Source of the DNA: Echria macrotheca
Taxonomy: Eukaryota; Ascomycota; Sordariomycetes; Sordariales; Schizotheciaceae
Reading direction: 5' to 3'
Assembly: GCA_030411725.1 (NCBI GenBank)
Contig: MU839833.1
Location: 1-64,000, forward strand
DNA: 64,000 bases
The notes under the pieces are model-generated. The model saw only the letters and a list, made by a program, of their open reading frames with translations, had not been told where the DNA came from and did not search any database. This document shows, one piece after another, positions 34,001-45,682 of the stretch (position 1 is the stretch's first letter; every line of letters starts with the position of its first letter). A program made the translations under genes and the position numbers.

Positions 34001-34780
34001 AGTAGAACCAGACAGATACCAGCCCATGCGATCGAAGCCGGTGGTGACACCGAGAGCACGCTCGAAACGATGTCCTTCGTCTTCTGCACAAACTGGACCG
34101 CCGCCGAGGCAATACCCGCGGCGGCAGCGTACTTCTTCGACGCCTCGACGTAGCCTGCCGCCACCTTTCGAAACCGAGCCTCGCCAGACATCTTGTCCCA
34201 GTCCTTGTTCACCGTCAGGGTGGGGCATCCTGCAGCGTCTTTTATATTGTCAGAAGGGTTCGTCTAGGCAACGCTGGAACGACAGCTTACCAAGACCACT
34301 GTCCGTTCGAGCAAGTCCCTGGGGCCAGAGCACATTGTTGAAGAAACTCTCGTACTTCTCGACGTAGGTTTGCAGTGCCGGGTCCTTCTTTATCGAAGCA
34401 TACGCGGACGACCAGATCTCGCGAGCGAGGAAGTAGTGGTCATCGATGACCGTGGTGGAACCGTTGCCCTGACTCCGATCGCTGGTGCCGCTGAGACGGA
34501 GGTGGGATATCGACTGGCTGGGTTGCGCAGGGCCGTCCATGAAGGGTGTTGACTCGACAATCATGGAGGCGCTTCTTGGTGAGAGAATTCGCTCAGCAGC
34601 AGAGTGTGGCTGGATACGATCGCCCAACAGGTCCAGATCGAGTGGGCTGCGGGCTCCGTCATTTGCGATCTCGGGACTTCTCTGCGGGTACGCAGTCGTC
34701 AATCCGGTGGCCAGATGCACATGACCGGGAGCTTGCTCTCTACGGCGGTAGGGGAAATGGCAGCAAAGGAAGGGCGGCAT
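31048..34780 (-). CDS. NACHT NTPase of the fungal NWD/STAND type
   Basis: 1203 residues from exons 34780-34291, 34229-33997 and 33936-31048; intron boundaries are GTAAGC...CTGCAG and GTAAGT...TTGAAAG. An N-terminal NACHT_N-like domain (EIWSSAYASIKKDPALQTYV onward, about 120-380) precedes the NTPase with Walker A GIPGSGKS at about 430 and Walker B VVLDALDEC. After the winged-helix-like region there are no WD40, ankyrin or TPR repeats; the C-terminal 300 residues are not recognised and end in acidic EEEEE. Such proteins act as cytosolic immune or incompatibility receptors in fungi. Absence of the usual repeat ligand domain is odd, so it may be a repeat-less regulator. Confidence 0.85.
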
Positions 34781-35225
34781 GGTGTGTCAAGGATGGTGGC
34801 GTGACAGGATAATATGCGTCAGGCCGATCGAGACGTAAGTAAACAGAGCGTGTAAAGTTTGCAAGAAAATCCTCGATGGGCACCTGGTGTCGTCACGGAC
34901 TCGAAGCAGCCCCTCGCATTGCCTCCAGGCAGGTGCGCTGTAGCAACAATGGACAGTCGTGACTGCGGTCATCAGTGAGGACTGGATAGACCCATCAAAG
35001 ATCTTTGGCATAGATAGAAGTCCTTTTGTAAAATAGGTACGAAGCCAGTTCTCGTACGTGAAAAGATTTTTTTTATGATAGCCAAAAAGAACACCTACAA
35101 CCTTACGAGAACCCCAGACAGGACTGGGTCGTCGTTAAACTCAACGGTCATATTTATTTATGCCCCTCTATCATAGAGGCCTCCTCCGATAGTTCCAACA
35201 AGATTTGTCCGCCCAGTGTACCCGC
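34781..35225. other. Intergenic, promoter of NACHT gene
   Basis: 445 bp between co-oriented minus-strand genes: upstream of the NACHT start and downstream of the carboxylesterase stop. No gene seen. Confidence 0.5.
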
Positions 35226-37085
35226 TTACACATGCCTCCTTCTCGCCCACTTGATCAGCAACTCCCTTCCTTCCAACCGCCAAGTATCCTCCTCCGCGTG
35301 CATGCCCCCTTGGGCCTCAGTCTGCAGCACCAGATCCACCCCCTTCTCGCCCCTGCTCCCATACGCCGGCCACACTTCCTCTCCGCCCTTGCCGTTCGGC
35401 GTCCCGTCATGCGCAAAGTTGATCCACATGCTCATCATCTTGCCGCTCAACCGCTGGTACTCAGGCCACGGCCCGAGCCATCGCGGATTCCCAAACACAA
35501 AGGCAAGTTCGGTCGCGTGGGCCGCGCCTTCGTGTGCAGGTGCCAGCTTGCCGCAGTCGAGCACCGCCTTCCCCGCGCACGACACGTCAACGGAGAAATT
35601 TGCTGTGGTGGATGGCGGCGGCGGAACCCACGCGCGCGTGTTAAAGCGGTACACAAACGTTTTGGGCTGGTGCTTGGCATAGTGCCGTGCATCGTCGAGC
35701 CGCGGTGCATGGTAGAAGATGTCGCCCACGATGGCCGCGGCGCGTTTGTACTGCGCCCCTCGCTCGGCGAAGCGCTTGGCACCGGTATTTAGGGGAATAC
35801 CTTTGACAGGGTCGTCTGGGTAGAGCGTTAAAATCTGTTGGATTACTGAACTTGGATACCCGAATCCACGGGTGGAAAGGTATCGCTCGAGATCCGATGT
35901 AGTCGACATGCCCTGGGGTGCATTGTCGGTGCCTTCGTCCGAGTTTGTTCCCATGATATGGGGGATATGGGCAAAGCGTCCGGAATGCAGCATCTCTGTC
36001 GGATACTGAGGGATGATATCGCCATCGACAACTGGATACCAATTGGGACTATGCGGCGAGCTGAGGAGCGGATACAGAGTCGAGTAAGGGACCTGCCGGA
36101 GACAATCAAGAGTATCGACCGCCTCGGCACACCCTGTTTTGGTGACAAGGTTGTCGTAGGGCCTCTGATACCACTCCGTCCCGTTGTACCACGCCGTCGC
36201 AGCGCTGCCGCTCTGCTGGATCGTCCGGTGGAACAAGTTATCGGTCCGGCCCCCGTAGCTCATCAGCAGCTGACCCACAGCAAAAGAACCGGCACTCTCG
36301 CCCCAGATGGTCACCCGGCCAGGATCGCCCCCGAAAGCAGCAATATTCTCCCGCACCCAGGCCAGCGCCAGCCGCATGTCGCGCAGCGCGAGGTTCGTGT
36401 TGCCAGACCCCTGCACCTCGTTCGAATACAGGAACCCCCAGCCGCCTTTGCGGTAGTTGATGCTCGCCGCGAGGATCGGCCGCCCGATCTCGACCGAGTG
36501 CTGCACGATGTAGCTCAGGTTGTAGCGGTGCCAGCCCGAGGTGCCGATCTGGTAGCTGCCGCCGTGGATATACAGCAGGACAGGCAGCTTGCTGCTGCCC
36601 GCAAGACGCTCCGCTGATGGTCGAACAATGTTGATACTGAGACAGTTTTCCGACATGCCGTAGAAGTCGTCGCCATCTGGGGTGTCTCCCGGACACGCAT
36701 GGGAGTACTGCTTTGCTGGTCTTATGCCGGACCAGGTCTGGTTGAGCGGCTGCGGGATGCGGAAGCGGTTTGGGCCGGATGTATCCTGGGCGTAGGGTAT
36801 CCCGAGGAAGAAGTCTTGGTTGAAGGAGGCCGCATGGACGCCCTCGTAGGTCCCATTTCGTACAGTGACGTGCGGCAGACTCGACCGTGCAGAGAAAAGA
36901 TAGCGGAAAATACTGATCTGAATAAGCGCTGCAGCAGTGATGCCGATGACTTTGGCCGTCCAAGACGAGCTTCGCACCTTCAATCGAGATGGAGTTGGCT
37001 TATGTGATGGCTCCGACCGTTCTTTGTTTCCTGGCGAAGTTTTGGCCTGCGAGGTCTCCCCAGACGATGCATCGCTTGCAGCCAT
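35226..37085 (-). CDS. Membrane-anchored type-B carboxylesterase
   Basis: 619 residues, single exon. A 42-residue basic/Ser-rich cytosolic segment and one transmembrane helix (about 46-66) make it a type II membrane protein, unlike the usual secreted fungal esterases. The alpha/beta-hydrolase domain has the type-B signatures: early ENCLSINIVRP, oxyanion hole LLYIHGGSYQIG, nucleophile elbow IWGESAGSFA (Ser about 263), acid in GTNSDEGTD (about 384) and the catalytic His in GAAHATELAFVFG (about 521). Cys pairs fit the usual disulphides. Probably hydrolyses carboxylic esters at the cell surface or in the secretory pathway. Confidence 0.9.
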   Translation of the reverse strand: MAASDASSGETSQAKTSPGNKERSEPSHKPTPSRLKVRSSSWTAKVIGITAAALIQISIFRYLFSARSSLPHVTVRNGTYEGVHAASFNQDFFLGIPYAQDTSGPNRFRIPQPLNQTWSGIRPAKQYSHACPGDTPDGDDFYGMSENCLSINIVRPSAERLAGSSKLPVLLYIHGGSYQIGTSGWHRYNLSYIVQHSVEIGRPILAASINYRKGGWGFLYSNEVQGSGNTNLALRDMRLALAWVRENIAAFGGDPGRVTIWGESAGSFAVGQLLMSYGGRTDNLFHRTIQQSGSAATAWYNGTEWYQRPYDNLVTKTGCAEAVDTLDCLRQVPYSTLYPLLSSPHSPNWYPVVDGDIIPQYPTEMLHSGRFAHIPHIMGTNSDEGTDNAPQGMSTTSDLERYLSTRGFGYPSSVIQQILTLYPDDPVKGIPLNTGAKRFAERGAQYKRAAAIVGDIFYHAPRLDDARHYAKHQPKTFVYRFNTRAWVPPPPSTTANFSVDVSCAGKAVLDCGKLAPAHEGAAHATELAFVFGNPRWLGPWPEYQRLSGKMMSMWINFAHDGTPNGKGGEEVWPAYGSRGEKGVDLVLQTEAQGGMHAEEDTWRLEGRELLIKWARRRHV

Positions 37086-37655
37086 CGTGTAAGTAGGCAG
37101 CCAGCCGAGGCGGGAATGGCGGAGCTCTGGCCCGAAATTTGGCTGTATCTTGGGCCGTGGTGTGGACCGATGGAGAAATCAGGATTCAGGTTACACAGCC
37201 TCTGCCGGAAGTTGAAAGGTAGGTGCGCTTTCGGCCGTGAGGGGCTGGGAGGATGTGGGGCTCGATCTGCAAGCCCCGGTTCTCACCGCCAGTTCCACTG
37301 ACTTGTCTCCCTCTCTCACAGTCAGGAACGGACCCGGGTCCGTCCCCTCGGGCCCTCAAGGCCTCGGGGCCCCGACTCCCATTGGTGCTTTTCCAGGGTC
37401 CAGTTAACTACTGGTCGGGTTCTGCCGTTCCCTGGCCAACACAGGGCCGTGCCAGAAAATGGAACGAGACACGGTACCATCGCTAACTACAGGAAACTAG
37501 GAATATTGGAACAAGCGTGTTCTAAAGCTTCTCTTTGGCACGTCACAAACTATCTTGAAAACCTAGAGTTTCCACTTCACCCTCATAGTCTGACTGCTTA
37601 AACTAATCCCCTCGCGCTTGTTAACACATTCTCTCTCTGCGTCTCTGCATCCCGG
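37086..37655. promoter_or_regulatory. Promoter of the carboxylesterase
   Basis: 570 bp upstream of the carboxylesterase and downstream of the reductase stop codon. No gene seen. Confidence 0.45.
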
Positions 37656-38686
37656 TCATGACCGGCCCTCGGGCTCAAAGAAGGCCTTTCCCCACCAGCG
37701 AAAGTGGCGCTCAAGGCCGGTTTTGGTGATCTCTTCCTGCTCCTCCGGCAAGAGCTTGAGGGTCACGGCGCTGAGGTACTCGTCCATTCTTTCGCCCTTG
37801 CTTGTTGTTGTTATGGGGATGACATTGTTGCCGATGGCCCAGCTAAGAAGCACTGCCGCCGGCGTTGTGGTGTGTTTGGCCGCAATCGACGAGAGCACGG
37901 CATCTAGTGGCCCACCAGGTGCCACGGTGACCGGAGCCAAGGTCTTGAAGGATGAGACGTGAATCCCCTTCTCCTGCATCCAGGCAACGTAATTTCCCGA
38001 CCGCTGGAGATACGGGTGATACTCCAACTGGTTCAAGGCTGGAGGCTCAGCGCAAGTCTCAAGGACTGCCTCCAGGTGGTGGCGCTGGAAGTTAGAGACT
38101 CCAATGGCCCTGGCGAGACCGGATGCTTTCACAGCCTCAAGGCCGCGCCAAGCAGATTGGATATCTTCAGTTGTCGGGATGACGTATGGGTTGTGAAGGA
38201 GGTACCTGGACACGCGGAATGTTAGCTAATGCCGAAATAGCGGGGATAGGGAGAGAGCGAGAAATGGGGAGTAGGGAGCACATACAGATCCACATAATCA
38301 AGGTGAAGTCTTTCCAAGCTCTCTTTGAGTGCCTTTGGTACGTCACGCCAGCCTTCCAGGACCTTTGTGGTGACAAAGAGCTTGTCTCTGGGGATCCCAC
38401 TCTCCCTTATCGCGACGCCAACCTCGCGTTCGGTGCCGTACGAGTCGGCCGCGTCGAGATGAGTGAACCCTTTTGCCAAGGCGGACTTCAAAACCTGGAC
38501 CAGCTCGGGATTGAACGGGTCGTTGGGGTCATCCTTGTACCAGGCGGTTCCTGTTCCGAATCCGAGCTGGTAACAAACAATGGCATTGATATCAGTTCAG
38601 AGGCAGCAAAATAGGGAGTGCGTTCATACAATGGGGACAAGAACGCCACCCTCGAGAGGCATGGTCGGCCAGTCAATATTCGCCAT
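37656..38686 (-). CDS. Aldo/keto reductase (NADPH-dependent)
   Basis: 295 residues from exons 38686-38630, 38566-38286 and 38205-37656. The AKR barrel start VLVPILGFGTGTAW is formed by the first splice. The catalytic tetrad is visible: Asp and Tyr in HLDAADSYGTE, Lys in VTTKVLEGW and His in YLLHNPY (created by the second splice). NADP-site segments are AIGVSNF and TTTSKGERMDEYL. Reduces carbonyl compounds in the cytosol; substrate unknown. Divergent from the NB-ARC pseudogene with 231 bp between starts. Confidence 0.92.
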
Positions 38687-38917
38687 GGTCGCTGACGAGT
38701 ACAGCAATGGTCGTTGAGTCGCGAGGATTGGGTAGGATGGGCAGACGGGAAGGAACGGACAGGCGTGCGAATCTGGAGGTCTGAAGGGCCTAACAGTATG
38801 GGTAAAAGGGAAGGAGCGTTGGAATAGCGGCTTTTTGTCGTGCACGAGAGCGTGCAGGCTACTGGATTTCGGCGAGTGCGTTTGTCGATGCAAGCTGGGG
38901 ACAAAACGGGATGAAAA

Positions 38918-41694
38918 ATGGAAGCGGGGGGCTACTTCACGCTCCATCGAAGCCCGGTGGACCTGGACGAAGAAACTCTCCCAGCTCTCTTCGATATTCT
39001 AGTGGAGCCTACACTCACCATCGCCTCAACAATCAGGCATTTCCGGAGCTACCGGATCCAGGACGCACTCTCACCATACAACAATTGGAGCAATCTCGTC
39101 GGCAGAGTCTCCGGAAATCTGCGGAAACTCAGAGCTCGGATCAAGCAGCTTCAGAAGCTTGCCGAGGCGAAGAACTCGCTCCGTTCCCACGCTGAGTTGG
39201 TTGAGAAGCTCAAAGAGATGCAGCTCACCAGTCAAGCGACTACATCCAGTGGAATACAGTTTCGCCGGTGCCAAACCATTCCCCATCCCCAGAACCCGGA
39301 CTTCTATGGGAGAAACGATGTCTTGCGGGACATCTCGGCGGCATATAAGCGGCAGACGTCTCGACCGGCATCCGTAGCTGTTTGGGGTACTCCTGGCATT
39401 GGAAAGACGCAAATAGCACTGGAATTTGCTCACAGACTCTGGTCCAGCGGACAGGAGACCATATTGTGGATTGCGAGTGGGACGACCGCAGAGGTCGCGA
39501 GGTCGTTCAACGACGCGGCCAAGGGGCTCGAACTCGAAGGATATTCTGCTACTAACACCGCAGACCAGAATAGACGCCTAGTACTTCAGTAGCTTCAATG
39601 CACAGGCGAGTGCTCAATACACCTTTTTCCCTTTCCTCTCTCTTCCGTTACACATCTAACCAACGAGCTCATCTAGATGCACCTTGGCTGTTAGTCTTTG
39701 ACAACGTTGAATCCCGCGAGGCCGCCATCCAGAACTGGCCAACTGTTGGACATGGCAAGATCCTGGTGACTTGCCGCAGCATGTTTGTGGCGGAAGCGGA
39801 TTCAATTGCAGAGGCAACTGAAGTCCCGGCCTTGACCGTCCCCGAGACTACCGAGATGATCTACAAAATTCTGAAGAGGTTGACGGTCGGGTTGAATGGC
39901 GGGCAGCTCGAGGAGGATGCTACTAACCGGCTGTCGTCCAAACTTGGCGGGCTCCCGCTTGCGATAGACATTGTTGCCAAGCAGATCAAGCTCTCTCGAT
40001 GGTTCAAATCTGTCGCTGAATATCTGCCCTATTTTGAGGACAACCAGGAATCGGCCTTGAAGCGGCCGAAGCGAGGAGGCGCAGATCCATGGTGCCCTCG
40101 AGATCTGCACAACCTTTGGCAGCCGGCCTTTGATAACCTAAACGAAGATGCCGCAGAACTGATGGGCATCCTGTGCTTCATGGGCCCAGAAGCAATCCCG
40201 ATGTTTCTGTTCCGGGGGAAAGACTGGTCGAAGCTTCGCCCACACTGGGATTTTTTGGAGGACGAAGAAAGGCAAGTCTATTTTTTACCCGTGAGCAAAC
40301 ACTCTGAAGGATCCACTACTTTTACGTCTGGAACTAATAACCTTGCTTTTGAGCAGGGTCGATGAAGCCACCAATATCCTTCTGGAATCGGCACTCATCG
40401 GCATCAACGATGAAACAGGAATTATTGCGGTGCATCGTCTGATCCAGGACAGCTACTTCCTCCAGATGGCGGCAACAAGTCGCCTCAAATCATTCCATTC
40501 AGCTCTCGTCCTCCTCCGCACTCACTTCCCTTCGCAAGAGTCAAATGGAGCCCATCACTTTTATACAAAATGGGACCTATGCGGCCGATTGCATCAACAC
40601 GTCATCGCATTTCGTGACCGTTGCCAATCGCCGAAATACCGTGCTGCGCTCCCGACAAACGAGCCGACTTTCATCGACCTCGTTCGCGATAATGCCTGGT
40701 ACATGGTTGAGACATAGCAATTTCTCCAAGCCGAGTCGGCCCTTCTATCTATCCTCGGCGATATCGACAACGGATCCCTTCTAGCCGCCAGCATCCAGCG
40801 AAGCCTCCTTGGGCTCTACGAGCGGACGGGCAGAAGCATCAAGGCATGCGAGGCTGCCGAGATGGAGTTCAAAATATTGGAAAAGCAGGGCGTCTTCGAA
40901 GGCAACAACTCGGCCAACGCCAACAGCAACGTAGGGTACGCCTTGGTGTCCGCACGCAGAGCTGCCGAAGGCCTCAAGTACCTCGATGTGGCGGTAGCCA
41001 TCGCCAAGTCGCACCCCGAGCCTGAGCGCTACCAAGAATACAACATTGACCGATTTCTGAGGAACAGGGGCCGGTGCAGGATGCAGATGAAGCAGTTTGA
41101 TGAAGCGTCAAGGGACTTTGACGAGGCCGAGTACTTCCAGAACAAGATGCATGGTCCCAACAGCCACTACCATGGAGAGTAAGGTGCCAACTTTGTCCCC
41201 CTGAAAGGGACGCCTGAAAGGAGGGAAGAGGAAGAACACGTGCTGATAAATAAATCTCTAGGACGAAACACGAGCGCTCCAAGATCGCAGCCTGGCAAGG
41301 AGACCTGGCATCAGCCGCGCAACTCAGTCACGAAACCGAAGACCTGGTCTCGGCGGGAAAACCCACGCACGCAAGCGTCATGGCGACGCTCTACCGCCAA
41401 GGCTGGATCGCCATGCTCCAGGGCGACCACGACGCGGCTCTGAAGCACCTGGAGAAAGCGCTACTCATCTGCCAGCTCAACGAGCCACACCGCGGAAACG
41501 CGGGCGAGTCGGCGCGGGTCCGGTGGCGGAAGTCGCAGGTTTACGAGCGCAAGGGCATGGTGGAGGAGGCGAAGCGGCTGAGGGACACGGCCGAGGGGGT
41601 GAAGAGGGAGTTGTTGGAGACAGGCGACTATGCGGTCGTGCAGGATGACGAGGAGGCGCAATGGGACGCGTTGGTTGGGTTGCTTTATCGGTGA
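38918..41694 (+). pseudogene. NB-ARC-TPR STAND gene with two in-frame stops
   Basis: Exons 38918-39605, 39677-40271, 40357-41178 and 41262-41694 give 846 codons in one frame, but TAG stops occur at 39590-39592 and 40715-40717. The N-terminal helical region precedes an NB-ARC domain with P-loop VWGTPGIGKTQIALEF, Walker B WLLVFDNVE, GHGKILVTCRS and LGGLPLAIDIVAKQI; the C-terminal half is TPR-like (AAEGLKYLDVAVAIAKSHPE and later repeats). The stops fit TGG to TAG (LVLQ-W-LQ) and CAG to TAG, both C:G to T:A changes in TpG/CpA context as made by RIP. Two introns (39606, 40272) use GC donors. Everything else is intact, so the inactivation is recent; sequencing error or readthrough is the alternative. 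Confidence 0.78.
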
Positions 41695-43917
41695 AGAAAA
41701 GAAGAGGCTAGGTACCGTGTGTCAAATTTATTCGTGGTGTTGGCCTATATGATGGGAGTCTCTCGGTAAGAGATAGCCTCACCACCCATCGGTCACCTCA
41801 CTCACTCACTCACATCTCAGGACCAACCAGCTCATCAGAGTCATGTACGGATATGTACCTACCTGTAGAAAAACCGCCGAGGGCGCCCTCGGTGTAAAAT
41901 GTCGGTTATAATAACCCTGTTTTGAAAGATTGCAACGTTGCAGAGGCAGAGCTCTGTTGATTTGGATGGAGAAGGAAGGAAGGGTGTTGTTTCTGCCTAG
42001 AACTAGACTCCAGTCACCTGAGGGTTTAGTTGTTGGGGTTGGGGGCGCAGGTTTGCTTATGTCTCATTGGGGGGGAGGGACGGAGGTTGCATATCGCATA
42101 TCGTCCCGTGTCAACCGGTTCCATTCCCTCGGGACACTGTCTGAGACTTGGCAGAGGCTAGAGGCTAGAGCCCGGAGGGATATCCGGTGGGTTATAGTGT
42201 AGGGTCATGGGGGGAGGGGGGATGAGTTTGCTTGCTTGCTGCTCGGCATCCGCCCGGTCCGGTCCGGTCTGGGTGTGGCGTAGTCCTCGGTTTCCGAAGG
42301 TCCTGCCTGGTTTGGTTTTGGAATTTGTTGGATGTCACGCAATCATACACACCTACACATACCGGGCAGATTTGGGAGTGATAATGCGAGCGGGCTCCCC
42401 GGTCCTTTCGTTTCTTGGGCGGGAATGCGACCCGAAGTAGGTTCACCGAGATGTTTTATTTTGGTTCTTCCGTCCCTCCATGTGTGGTGTTGATGATTTG
42501 ACTGCCTCGGATGGGAATGTGTCACTTAGAGGGAACCAACGAGCCGTGTGGCATGCCTGTCGGCGGCGTGTTTGCTCGGTGCATGAAGATGATAAGAAGG
42601 GAAGGAAGAAGAGAAGTGGTGTAGATGGGGGGACGGGAGTCTTTTCGGGATCGCTCGGGCCGTTTTGTTGTGTTGTATGCGGGAGTTTGCTCCGAGTGTC
42701 CGCGGTGTATTTTACCTATATGGGGGATTGGGGGTTGTGTTACGTGTAGTAGGTACCAAAATATGGTGCGGTGCATGGTGGTTGTACAGCTGCTGCTGCA
42801 GGATCTTGCGTAACTTGGGGGCGGAAGGCAGAGAGGGAAGGGAATGCGGTGTTGATGGTGGTGACGTGCAGCAGCAAGGGCGGAACAATAAGTGCGTATG
42901 CATGCCTGCCGTGGCGGGTGGTTTCAATCATGGCGGCCGGGCCGGTCCCGGTGCGGCCACCCGTGTTCGTCCCGTCTTCTTTGGTGGGATAACTCGGGCA
43001 TTGTTAACGAGGTATTTATGTTGGGACAGTGCGTTTATTGACAAACTGCAGAGTGCAGGTAGGCTCGCCAAGTGCCCTGTTTAATCGGTCGGGCGGGCAA
43101 TTCGGCAGATCGAAGACTTCGTCACAAACTCATCAGCTGGATGTTCTTCCGGGAAGATGAAACAAATGGACCCCAAAACCGGGGAAATGTACTCGAGCAC
43201 AATTGGTCGAAATACCGGAATGGGAGCTTCTCGGCATCTGGTTGGCTGTCTTGTCTTGTCCGGCCAATGGCTGTCACATAGGGCTGAGGCCGTGTCATTG
43301 GTCCGGCCAGTCCCCCTGGCGCCGTCTGGCACCCTACCCTCCTGTCACTCCGCTCAGCTCGGGAGACAGACCCTGGCGCTGTCAGTTGTCAGATGGCAAA
43401 TCAAAACCGAGGTCTGGGAGATGTGATATCACTTTTCCGTGCGGGTTTTGTCGGGTTGCTCAGAGGGGTAAAATGGTGACGGACAAAAGTTTAATTGGTG
43501 AGGGAGGTACTTGCCCCTTATAGGCTCGGTAGGCTACGAAGCTGCTTGGGTTGCTGAGCTGGCACACTATAGGAGATTGATGGGGCCGGATTGGCAGGCC
43601 TGGCCACGCTTTGTGTTCGACGCCGCTGCGGCCGGCCCCATGGTGCCTGCTCGGTCAGCATTACGGCCAGATGATGGGTGCGGATGATGCGGGGTGGGGT
43701 TCGTTGGTTTTGGCCCTCTGGGTCTGTGATGGGATGGACAGAGGTTACATGGAGTTCGGTCCGAGTCTGACGACGGATCACAGGTGCGGGTCTGTATACG
43801 CACTTATAAAGTCGGTGTTCCCTCTTCCTTTTGATAAGTTGATAACACTCTGTTTATATGATATCATTAGAGTCTATACACATTTGATTTATCCATTGCT
43901 AAAGTAAACAATCCACA
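41695..43917. other. Long G/T-skewed intergenic region
   Basis: 2.2 kb without a gene that I can support. From about 41930 to 43000 the + strand is strikingly rich in G and T (runs such as ggttggggttgggggcgc), which makes long but domain-free open frames on both strands. It may be an untranslated leader, a non-coding transcript or a regulatory region of the Hce2 gene. Confidence 0.5.
43805..43810 (+). promoter_or_regulatory. TATA box of Hce2-like gene
   Basis: TATAAA in cacttataaagtcgg, about 108 bp before the ATG at 43918. Confidence 0.55.
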
Positions 43918-44580
43918 ATGCATCTCTCCCTCCGCCTCCTCGCCCACCAGGCTCTCGGTCTCGCAGCCCTCACCGAGGCACTCACCCTCCCCATCGGCAC
44001 GCGGACCACCACCACCAACCCATACGAAGGCCTCACCCCGCGCGAAGTGACGCTCCGCAGCGGCGAGACTGTTACCATATGGGAAAACCGAGCATTGCAT
44101 TTCACCGAGACCCGGAGCGACTCTTCCCCACCAACAAACCTCGACCGCCGCCTCACATACACCACATACACCGGGACCGGCGGCCGCAACGACTACTGCG
44201 GCGAGTCCGACCCGACAGTAACACATCCCACCGGCGGCGCGCTCGCGGCCGACTGCAACGCCCTGAGACTAGCGTACACGGACCCCGTCACGACCATCGG
44301 CGTCAAGGGATACTGGACCGTCACGGCGGCCGACTTCACCGGCGCGACGGGCGGGTGGGTGACGCTCGCGGCCTCGGGGACCTGCAAGTTTCCCATCCAG
44401 TACAGCGGCGGCGGGAGCCCGCAGACGGTGTACTTCGGGGCGAACGATATGCAGTTCTATCTCGGCGATGCGCTGCAGGGGCAGACGACGGGGACGATCC
44501 TCGCGAGGGGCTCCGTGTCGTGCAACAATAACACGGCTGGTGTTTTGCTTGGGGTGGGGTATCAGGCCACCCATGTTTGA
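43918..44580 (+). CDS. Secreted Hce2/Ecp2-type effector-like protein
   Basis: 220 residues, single exon. Signal peptide about 1-22. The C-terminal half fits the Hce2 (homologue of Cladosporium Ecp2) domain: NDYCGESD, a second Cys in LAADCNALRL, WTV, then AASGTCKFPIQYSG and a last Cys in GSVSCNNN, i.e. four spaced cysteines for two disulphides. Hce2 proteins are secreted, some plant-pathogenic members provoke host necrosis, and saprotrophs also carry them, perhaps against competitors. The gene abuts the left side of the RiPP-like cluster but shows no functional link. Confidence 0.82.
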   Translation: MHLSLRLLAHQALGLAALTEALTLPIGTRTTTTNPYEGLTPREVTLRSGETVTIWENRALHFTETRSDSSPPTNLDRRLTYTTYTGTGGRNDYCGESDPTVTHPTGGALAADCNALRLAYTDPVTTIGVKGYWTVTAADFTGATGGWVTLAASGTCKFPIQYSGGGSPQTVYFGANDMQFYLGDALQGQTTGTILARGSVSCNNNTAGVLLGVGYQATHV

Positions 44581-45682
44581 TTCTCTTAATCTCTTCCATG
44601 TTTTTTGTTCATTTCTCCCCCAAAGTTCTTATGATTAATGGCCCGTTATGTCTCTGGGATTACCTTGGCGTTTTGTGTCAGTTATGGCTGGTTCGGGGTG
44701 GACTTTTGCACTCCCTTGAAAGCTCTTATTTTGTCTCTTATTAGTGATGATGGCTACGGCGATGACGCTGAAATGGCCGCTGCGTCGAGAGGGTCGAAAC
44801 TGGGTGGACAGCGTGGCTGTCTTTCGCGAGTGTCTCAAATTGAGAGTTTATCCTCGGCAGTTTTCAGAAGAGAATATTAGCTCAGTGACCCTCCGCCCCT
44901 ATCTCGTCCATCATGCTCTGTTGAGATGCCCTGATTTTTTCAATCTGAATAAAGCTATCGTTGGGGTTCTGTCTAATACATAGTTTCAGGCTTCGTAAGC
45001 TTCTTATTAGACTTCAGATGCTTCGCGTAAGGTAGACTGTGGTTCTGAGTCTGTAGAACTACGATCTGAGCGTTCTTGTGACCCAACTCTTGCCAGTGAG
45101 GAAGAGAAGTCTAGGCGCCAGAAACCTTGTAGTCCGTGATCATTTTCGCGACCATGAGGAGGTAGGTGTATATACTGCATAGTACTGTATGGCAAGCTCA
45201 CGACAAGGTATAGGTGTACATGCCTAGAACTGGCTCCTACGTGGTGCGGAAGCAGCCAAAGCAAGGCCGACCGAACCCTGCCGTTATAAGACCCAGAAAC
45301 GGCTCGAATTCACCGCAACCTATTCGGACGTGGTTCTGAGGAGAAGTCATTCATCGTTACGATAGGAATCGAAGCAGGCAGATGCACGTAGGCGACATGA
45401 AGATACAGTGGTCCTGCAATCATTTTCTCAATTCTAACATCATTGTATTTGAAAATACAGAATGACCTAGACGCTGATTGTTCCTCGTAGCCGATCAGGC
45501 TGGCCCCTATTCAATATTGGCAAATGGACTCCCTCCCTCCATGCAGCAGTCCTCCTCGGACCCAGGGACGGAATCTACCTCCTTGGCTTCTCTTCAAGTC
45601 TTATGTACACGATACTGACACGGTTCGTCTACAGCCTGTAATGCATGGTGAGGCAGAAATGACCAGACAAAAACATCTGATG
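44581..45682. other. Intergenic, no gene seen
   Basis: 1.1 kb between converging genes. Open frames at 44635-44983 have no domain or signal. Probably 3' untranslated sequence plus spacer. Confidence 0.5.

Noticed and set aside
42192..43804. Many open frames in the G/T-rich block
   Set aside because: Explained by few stop codons in skewed DNA; no domain on either strand.
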